From Adiantum capillus-veneris (taxonomy: Eukaryota; Streptophyta; Polypodiopsida; Polypodiales; Pteridaceae), in contig CM043954.1 in assembly GCA_014529385.2 (NCBI GenBank), forward strand, positions 2,090,501-2,154,500: DNA of 64,000 nucleotides, given 5' to 3'. Shown in pieces: positions 57,815 to 64,000 of the stretch (the stretch's first letter is position 1; every line of letters starts with the position of its first letter). The notes under the pieces are model-generated. The model did not search any database. It saw only the letters and a program-made list of their open reading frames with translations, and was not told the DNA's origin. The position numbers and the translations under genes are program-made.

Positions 57815-58210
57815 CGCGGGCCCACGTGCGTCCACGTGGACACGCAACGCAGGTGGCCATTGCGTGTCCACGTGGTCTGGCCACGTGTTCCGTCGCCAAC
57901 CGACGGTGCACGTGGCTCTCCACGTGGTCACGTGCCCTGCCACGGAGGCAGTAATGTGGCCACGTGTACTATCGCTGGGCGGCAGTACACGTGGCATGAC
58001 ACATGGCACCACGTGTCGTACCACGTGTACTGTCGCCCAGCGACAGTACACGTGGCAGGACACGTGGCCACGTTACTACCTCCGTGGCAGTGCGGGTGAC
58101 CACGTGGCGAGCCACGTGTACCGTCGGTTGGCGACGGTACACGTGGCCAGACCACGTGGACACGCAACGACTACCTACGTTGCGTGTCCACGTGGCTAGC
58201 CACGTGTGTG
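57815..58210. promoter_or_regulatory. CACGTG palindrome array with perfect hairpins
   Basis: I count about 19 CACGTG hexamers in under 400 bp. They are organised as inverted pairs. 58021-58055 has 16-nt perfect arms (CCACGTGTACTGTCGC) and a 3-nt loop. 58111-58147 has 16-nt perfect arms (GCCACGTGTACCGTCG) and a 5-nt loop. 58152-58195 has 18-nt perfect arms (CCACGTGGACACGCAACG) and an 8-nt loop. Less perfect versions lie at about 57831-57873, 57881-57916 and 57960-57996. CACGTG is the plant G-box core and also the core of bacterial parS, so two readings are open. Confidence 0.85.
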
Positions 58211-58520
58211 TGTCCACACACACACACACACACACACACGCAAAAAGCGTGTGTGTGTGTGTGTGTGAACACACACACCAACTTAAACGTGCACACACAC
58301 GCTGGCGCGTGTGTGTGTGCACCACACACACACGCCTCAGTGCAGCGCGTGTGTGTGTGGCGCACACACACGTGCGCCTGCGTGCAGCGTGTGTGTGTGC
58401 GTGCACACACACGTACACACGCATGTGCACGCGCACACACACACTGCACACATGCTCGCACGCACGCATACACACATGTGCACGTGCACGCGCACACGCT
58501 GCACACACGTACACACGCTG

Positions 58521-58555
<35 letters not shown>

Positions 58556-58640
58556 GTTGCACGTACACACAAAATCACACGCACACAGGTGCGGACATGG
58601 CAAAACACACACAGACAGACACGTTCCTTTCTCTCACACA
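58200..58640. repeat. Alternating CA/TG microsatellite block with foldbacks
   Basis: Stretches of (CA)n alternate with (TG)n, separated by CGTGCAC-like words, so neighbouring segments are mutually complementary. Open frames encode only Thr/His or Cys/Val repeats and are not genes. Confidence 0.9.
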
Positions 58641-58694
58641 CACAGTCATTAAAAAAAAAAATTAAAATTAAAATTAATAAAATATTAACAGCTT

Positions 58695-58700
58695 TATAAA
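58695..58700 (+). promoter_or_regulatory. TATA box candidate for the ParB/methyltransferase gene
   Basis: TATAAA lies 161 bp before the ATG at 58861, with a CT-rich leader (58753-58773) between them, typical of plant 5' UTRs. Nothing else marks a transcription start. Confidence 0.4.
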
Positions 58701-58860
58701 TTGACCTTCTTTTCTTCATTTTTCTTCTTCTCTATTCTCTTGTGCTACACAGATCTCTCTCTCTCTCTCTCTCAAGTTCACATCTCAAACTTCCAACCTA
58801 CAAATTCTCATAAATCATCCTATATCTATTTCTTATACATTATTCTTCTTTCTTGCAACC

Positions 58861-61800
58861 ATGAGAACAAGAAACCAAACAAAAAATACTGGTGCAATTG
58901 ATGAGGTGGATGTTACTACCTCACAAGAAGTCCCTCCGTTAGGCACAGAGGATACCCAACAATCTCAGGCATTCAGTTCTTTGGATCGTATTGTATCCAT
59001 TGTAATTGGAGTGGCTGGGACATCACAATCAAGCGTCGGACCCAGTCATCTTGTGGAAACAGGTACCGCTATTGAGAATGTCAAAGACGAAGTGTTTGGA
59101 AATGTTGTCGATAAACACATTTCTTTGGGTTGGGTGGATTCTCACAGAGTACCATACGATGGGAAACTTCCACGATTGCCTCTTTGTCGACTTCTCTCAA
59201 ACCCCGCCATCCGCACGCATGATGACCATGTGACCGATTTGCAAATGTCTATTGCAAACAAAAGCTACCAACCAACGATGGCAAGATTTATTGTTAGTGA
59301 ACGAATTCCTGGGGAGGATCACAAACAATTTACTCGCCGTGGTCACGCTGCGAGGGATCTTGCAATGTCATATGATTTGGACGAAGAGCTTCGCCAAATC
59401 CCGGAGCTTAGTCACATGGTCGAGAGGTACTTTGTGGTTTGGGATGGTAATCACCGATTGGAGGCATGGATGCGGTGGATGAACGAGAATGACATTCCAA
59501 TTGAGAAAGCGCCAAAGGTGGAGTGCGTTCTAGTTGACTTTCAGCCACATGAGGCAGTGGAGTTTCTATTGGTTTTGGGTATGATCAATAGGTGAGCCCT
59601 TTGTTTTTTTGCTAATTTAAATGCATCTTACTTGTAAACTATATAAATTACAATCTATTGTTAAACAGGGCCATGAGGGTTTCAGTGCCTCATACGACTA
59701 CTCATGATATTTTCATGATGAGAAAGCTAGGATTGGCGGACCCTACATCACTTCTGCAAAAATTCCCCGAAAGAGCGCGTTTGGTAGCCGAAAGGGCTTT
59801 GAATTTTAAAGGTCCAAATAAGTCTAAGTGGCTAAAATTGCCAATGGCTGTCCTTGCGCAACTACTTTGGAAGGTATACTTCAAACCAATTGTATATGAG
59901 AATATGTTTTGATTACGAAATTTTATTAATTGTATTTTGATTGAGTCTTTTGAAAATAATAGGAAGAGTTCGATCATATGTTTAGTAGTAAAACGGAAGG
60001 GCTGCCATCAAAAGGGATTTTTGACTACGAGTTGGCACCTGACGCTTACGAGGAAAGCATCAATCTAGCTCCAATTGATTTGCTCCAAGCCGGTGATGCA
60101 TCCTTGAAGGAGAAGGGCATCAGTTTGACGGAGAAGGCCTAGATCCATTGGCTTCGATATCACGTGTGCTGGTGGCAGTTGGTGGCAGTTGGAAAGGTTA
60201 GATTTCTCAAACATTTGCACCAGCTAGCAGTTTGTTATGTAACTTGTGACTTATTATTTGTTGCTGCAGGAGAGTGCTTGAGATGGCCGAGAAAATGGAG
60301 GCCGAGAATCATGATGTTGCTATCCAACATGAGAAGGCTGAAGGTAGGCATGGTTGCACGCTTGCCCACACATTATTGACATACAGATGCAAGCACTTTG
60401 AGAAGGCCTTCAAGAAGTGGAGTGCTCGGATCAAATCCACACATGAACCCGAAGAGCAATCCCATTTTGCTTGCACGGCACGACGCTTGTTGTACAAGTT
60501 CGACATCTTTAATTGACAAATTAAGACTGTAGTAGGATACACTAATCTTGTTCTATGCAAATGAAAACTTTGTGGTCTGTCTTGTAGATGGTGGAGAGAT
60601 GCTCTTTTCTTTCCCATTCCCGAGCACCCCAGTGATGCATGGTGTAGGTCGGAGAGAGAGGAGACGGGCTTATATCCTGATGAGTGGATAGATGACTTGC
60701 GGCCAAAGGGAGCGTGGCTCAAGTGTCCTTGGTGGCTGGACTACCCGGACAAGGAGTACCCACCCGAAGAGGAAGAGCTATACATAGGTATGCCTCTATG
60801 TAGTTTTTACCTTTGCCATGAAGCAATAGAATATGGGCTCAATAACTCTTCTTCTTTTAATTAATAGCGGAGCATAGTGCGTCACGGAAGAAAGTGGTTG
60901 TGATAGAGGATGCTCTATCTCCAAACACATCAAAGAAACTAGAGAGGAAGAAACAGACCTCAAGGAAAGACTCGCAAGCACAACAAGCTGACAAGCAACA
61001 TGGGAAGAGAAAGAAGAGGGCTGTAGTTTCTAGCGACAGTGAGAGCGAGCATGTGGTTGTGGAGTATTCTGTAGAAGTCAGCGATAGTGCTCATAGCCTT
61101 GGTGCTATGAGTCACAGTGTACCGACACTATCCTTCACTCCCAGACCAGCGGGGGGCATCCAGGAGTCCCCCTCCATGTTCACCATCACATGGTAGGGCT
61201 GTAGAGGACTTATCAGACATGGCCAGAATTGTGGGAGATAACCATCCAGGAATGTGAAAATGCTTAATGTTGTGTTGTTCTCTTTAGCATTGCTTGAAAG
61301 ATATATTTGATCTTATGTTGCTATATACAGATATGCATGTAGATCCACGCCACCTTGCAGTGCATGCTAGTGCCAAAGAGTTGGCAAAAGCTATTCCAGA
61401 TGTGTTGTGCAATGACAGGTAAGCCACGCTAATTTACAATCATAGTTATGTGCACACTTACAGTGCTAACAAAAACTGCATGCAGTTCTATGCAGTCACT
61501 ACGTAGATTCTTGGGCTCTCTATCAGGCACAGGGCAGATAAACCCCAGCTTGAGATTGGGTGGCGTACGTTTGGTGTACATGGCCTTTCCCTTACACACT
61601 AGGCCACATGCAGCTAGCACGGGTGGGGTTCCTATATGGAACCAATGGGATAGTGACCTTGTGGATGCTGCATTCCTTCTGGCATCCAAGTTTCTTTTGG
61701 TGGATGGCATGATTGTGGCGACATGTCGTGCAGAACATCTTTCCATCGTCACTTCGAAGGCAGAGGGAGCTGATTTCCAACTGTTGAGGATATTGTACTT

Positions 61801-62826
61801 ACGGCTACCGGAGGCTAGTTGTACGACTGTTCAGGACTATTTAGAGGGGGTATGTTGTTTTTTTTTTTTTTGATAATGAATAGTAACTTCGATGTTCGTG
61901 GGTCAAAAAATAATGTTTTACTTGCTCCCCGCAGGTTGGTACTTTGTTGCTAGCCATTTTTTCACCCCCTAGAACTGGTGGGTGTCGGCTTCCGAGGTAC
62001 GATCGAGCGGATGGAGAGATTGCAGCAAATATACGTGGCTTCTCTGCAGATGATGACATGTTGTGGGAGAAGCTACCAGGATCAAATTCCACACAGTGGA
62101 CGCTTGATCGTATGGGCCGGCCTTTTCATAGAGGTGTTGAGAGGAGTCCAGCGTTTGCCAGGTGGTAGAACTTTTTTGTTAGCTGTTTTTATTGTTCCTA
62201 TAAAATTATAGGTATAATAAATCTTAAGGTAACTTTTTTTGTGTAGATGGCTACTAAGTACCTTCACAGACATGGGAGATGCTGTGTTGGATTGTTTTGC
62301 AGGAGTTGGGACATTGGCAGCACAATGTTTACTACTACGTAGACATTGCATCAGTTGTGAGAAGGATTGGGCAGTTTTCAGTGCTTGTTTGGAGCCAGCT
62401 CAGCGCCTACCTTCCGATTTAGGCTCGACATTGATGTTTCATAGGAGTGTCAGAGCTCAGGTAACTGAGCAACCGCAGCAGGTGTCCGAGTAGCTTCATC
62501 CGCTTGACCCACCGTTCCTGACACCACTCAGCAGTCAAGGCGGGGCAGTAGCAGCACCATATCCCACTTTCACAGCCCCATTTTTGGCATGGCGTGCAAC
62601 TGGACCGTCTCCCAGTGCATTCATTTCCTCCACATCTGAGGCCCCACCCGGGGTTGATCCATTGCCTCTTTCACTACCTACAGCCCCCCCCACATATAGT
62701 TCACACCCTTTGCCATTTGGAGTAGTTCCCCCACCATTTGGTGCACTGCCCCCGTTGGCACGACCTTTGTTTCCTCCCAGAGGATATGGCCCCCCACCGC
62801 CCTTCTTTCCTCCACGTCACCCATGA
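58861..62826 (+). pseudogene. ParB-like domain / DNA amino-methyltransferase fusion gene
   Basis: The ATG at 58861 (context AACCATGA) opens exon 1 (58861-59591), which is a Ser/Thr/Glu-rich leader and then a ParB-like domain: LPLCRLLSNPAIR (residues 106-118), LQMSIANK, and FVVWDGNHRLEAWMRW (191-206). Later exons with GT-AG ends and matching phases are 59669-59873, 60270-60491, 60588-60787, 60868-about 61192, about 61331-61418, 61486-61849, 61935-62161 and 62247-62826; 59963-60196 is also likely. A basic linker (RKKVVV, KKLERKKQ, KQHGKRKKRA) could target the nucleus. The C-terminus holds methyltransferase motif I, AVLDCFAGVGTLAAQCLLL then CISCEKDW, after a catalytic-side region at 61540-61760. 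This is the permuted (beta-class) order of N4-C/N6-A methylases. Defects: TAG at about 60140, a phase mismatch at 60196/60270, TAG at 62491 in frame with a Pro-rich tail ending at 62826, and AFPL where [DNS]PP[YFW] is expected. Confidence 0.75.
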
Positions 62827-63006
62827 TGTATCAACCCCCATATGTATTTACTTTGGATGCAATGGAACTCATAGATTTGGGGTTTGCTATTTGAAATAGA
62901 CCGTAATTGTGTGTAAGGAACTTTCTCTTATTAATAGTGTATTGAATGATTCCAAGGTGTTTTTTGTTTGAATGTAAGTTGGTCGTGAAATGACAATCAA
63001 ATTTTA

Positions 63007-63009
<3 letters not shown>

Positions 63010-63049
<40 letters not shown>

Positions 63050-63133
63050 GTAGATTGTCCCTTCTTTTGAGAATCCGCTCGCCCGATTCTTAAAAAGCGC
63101 TCGCCAGAAATTGCTCGCCCAGAAATCGCATCC
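63010..63133 (-). repeat. Right terminal inverted repeat and GA tract
   Basis: (GA)n 63010-63046 is followed by the inverted counterpart of the left end (63048-63133). The whole right end mirrors the left end, microsatellite included. Confidence 0.85.
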
Positions 63134-63142
63134 GAAATGGTA
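63134..63142. other. 9-bp target-site duplication, right copy
   Basis: GAAATGGTA, the partner of GAAACGGTA at 52333-52341. Confidence 0.85.
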
Positions 63143-63267
63143 ATATCATCCAATGATATCTTGTTAAGTTTAAGAATTATCATTTTAAAGATGCTAGATG
63201 GATGCAAGGAACATACCTTAAGGATAATATGAACCTTGTCAATGCTTACAATGCTACACTAGAGTAA
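63143..63267 (+). pseudogene. Gypsy integrase C-terminal end, resumed
   Basis: Continuing the frame interrupted at 52341 gives NIIQ, a stop, YLVKFKNYHFKDARWM, then LKDNMNLVNAYNATLE and TAA at 63265-63267. This is the chromodomain-like tail found at the end of plant gypsy integrases. Its position directly after the target duplication proves the nesting. Confidence 0.88.
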
Positions 63268-63600
63268 GCAAATATAAATGCTTTCTAAATGAACAATGTT
63301 TTTGTCTGATAAGACTAATCCTCTTTTGTGCACAAATTTAAATAGTATGCATGTTTATTAGAATCATGTTTGTGATGACGAAGCCACTCAAACACCAAGT
63401 AGAATTTGTCACTCTACTTCAAGAGTATGATATGGACTAAAGAGCAGACATGCTTGTGGGCAGCTAAGTCTCTCAAGCACCAAATGGACTAGTCATCCAT
63501 TCTAGAATGATGTCGTAGGGTAAAAAGGGTTCCTCTAGACTAAAACTTTATCTCCTCTACCTCATAGTCGAGGACGACTATGCTTTCAAGAGAGAGGTAA

Positions 63601-64000
63601 TGTCATAAATTCTAATATCTAACTATTAGAAGCTGGACACACCCTACGGAAACTGACTTCTCGACAGATTATCATTTTTTGTAATTATTCATTTTTTGAG
63701 AAAACTCGACATTTCACCTTGTAAATATTGGGGCTTACAGAAGTTTCCAGATTGTATCTCAGTTTTGATAGTTAGATTGAGTAGATGGTTGATTTGGAAC
63801 TTTAGGGTTTGAGAATTGTAAGGTATTTATACCACTTTTTGACCTTAATGAAAAGACCTTTTTGTCATTTTAAAAAGAAGAAGTTTTGAAGTCTGTGAGT
63901 GAGCGTACTGTGTACGAGAGAGAGTGTGTGAGCTTCATCTTGACGCTACGTGTGCACCGGTGGTCAGAATCGAGTGCGGAGAAGTGCAGCATGTTGCCCC
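63601..64000 (+). repeat. Candidate gypsy 3' LTR (runs off window)
   Basis: A purine-rich AGAGAGAGGTAA (63589-63600) is followed by TGTCATAAATTC, a typical polypurine tract and LTR start. A TATA-like GGTATTTATACC at 63824-63835 fits an LTR promoter. It cannot be paired confidently with 41140-42446. 63268-63588 is untranslated gypsy DNA or flank without a gene. Confidence 0.45.

Larger units (their letters stand above)
52342..63133. mobile_element. 10.8-kb Mutator-like transposon with ParB/methyltransferase cargo
   Basis: The ends are imperfect inverted repeats starting GGGGGATATTTTTGGGCGAG (left) and, reverse-complemented on the right, GGATGCGATTTCTGGGCGAG. Both continue with AGCGCTTTTTA.GAATC.GG and then a CT microsatellite. 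A 9-bp duplication flanks them, and removing the element restores the gypsy integrase frame. Inside are a 112-aa gene (-), a SWIM-containing transposase gene (-) and a ParB-like/DNA methyltransferase gene (+). The two large genes diverge from a 2.2-kb region of G-rich, CACGTG-palindrome and CA/TG DNA. The transposase and methyltransferase genes are damaged, so this copy is probably immobile unless complemented. Confidence 0.9.

Noticed and set aside
57194-57923. Long open frames of Gly/Ala or Pro/Ala repeats on both strands
   Set aside because: They come from the G-rich minisatellite, where stop codons are rare by composition. Frames on both strands are equally open and have no domain.
58003-58719. 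Open frames of Thr/His or Cys/Val repeats
   Set aside because: Translation of the CA/TG block; simple sequence without conserved protein.
1-64000. tRNA and rRNA genes
   Set aside because: No cloverleaf with A and B boxes or rRNA core sequence was noticed. The tRNA-like matches are the short primer-binding sites of LTR elements.

Overview
This window is nuclear DNA from a land plant with a repeat-rich genome. The evidence is a spliced eukaryotic gene, several LTR retrotransposons whose primer-binding sites match plant initiator-Met tRNA (TGGTATCAGAGC), plant-type LINEs, an En/Spm TNP2-like fragment and long CT/GA and CA/TG microsatellites. The only recognisable host gene is the 3' part of a MurC-type ligase (12498-13485), an enzyme of peptidoglycan synthesis. 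Plants that keep the plastid peptidoglycan pathway are mainly bryophytes, lycophytes and ferns, so a non-flowering land plant is the best guess (inference; no species is claimed).

Layout. 1-12.4 kb holds decayed retroelements: a LINE 3' end (+), a Ty3/gypsy gag-pro-RT fragment (-), two LINE RT fragments (-) and a gag-like stretch (+). 12.5-13.5 kb is MurC, five exons with intact splice sites. 15.5-19.97 kb is a degraded L1-like LINE (+). 21.8-25.8 kb is Copia-1, an internally deleted Ty1/copia element (-) with both LTRs. 25.8-31.1 kb is gene-poor DNA made of diverged tandem repeats. 31.1-41.1 kb contains CACTA-like pieces (subterminal repeats, a low-confidence gene, a TNP2 transposase fragment) around a LINE (33.9-38.5 kb) with both reading frames open.

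From about 41 kb to the end lies a nest. A Ty3/gypsy element (+) begins with its primer-binding site at 42448. It is split first by Copia-2 (46072-51248, exact 5-bp target duplication CATAC). It is split again by a 10.8-kb DNA transposon (52342-63133, imperfect terminal inverted repeats, 9-bp target duplication GAAACGGTA/GAAATGGTA). The gypsy integrase frame resumes directly after the second insertion, which confirms its boundaries.

The 10.8-kb DNA transposon is the most interesting object here. On the minus strand it carries a Mutator-like transposase gene with a SWIM zinc finger and an intact 112-aa small gene. On the plus strand it carries a multi-exon gene joining a ParB-like domain to a C-terminal permuted (beta-class) DNA amino-methyltransferase fold. 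Between the divergent genes sit a G-rich tract, about 19 CACGTG sites arranged as near-perfect hairpins, and a CA/TG block. A transposon with a transposase, a ParB/methyltransferase protein and a palindrome array could mark or protect its own DNA (inference). This copy looks inactivated: the transposase has frameshifts and a stop, and the methyltransferase gene has stops and lacks a clear DPPY-type motif.
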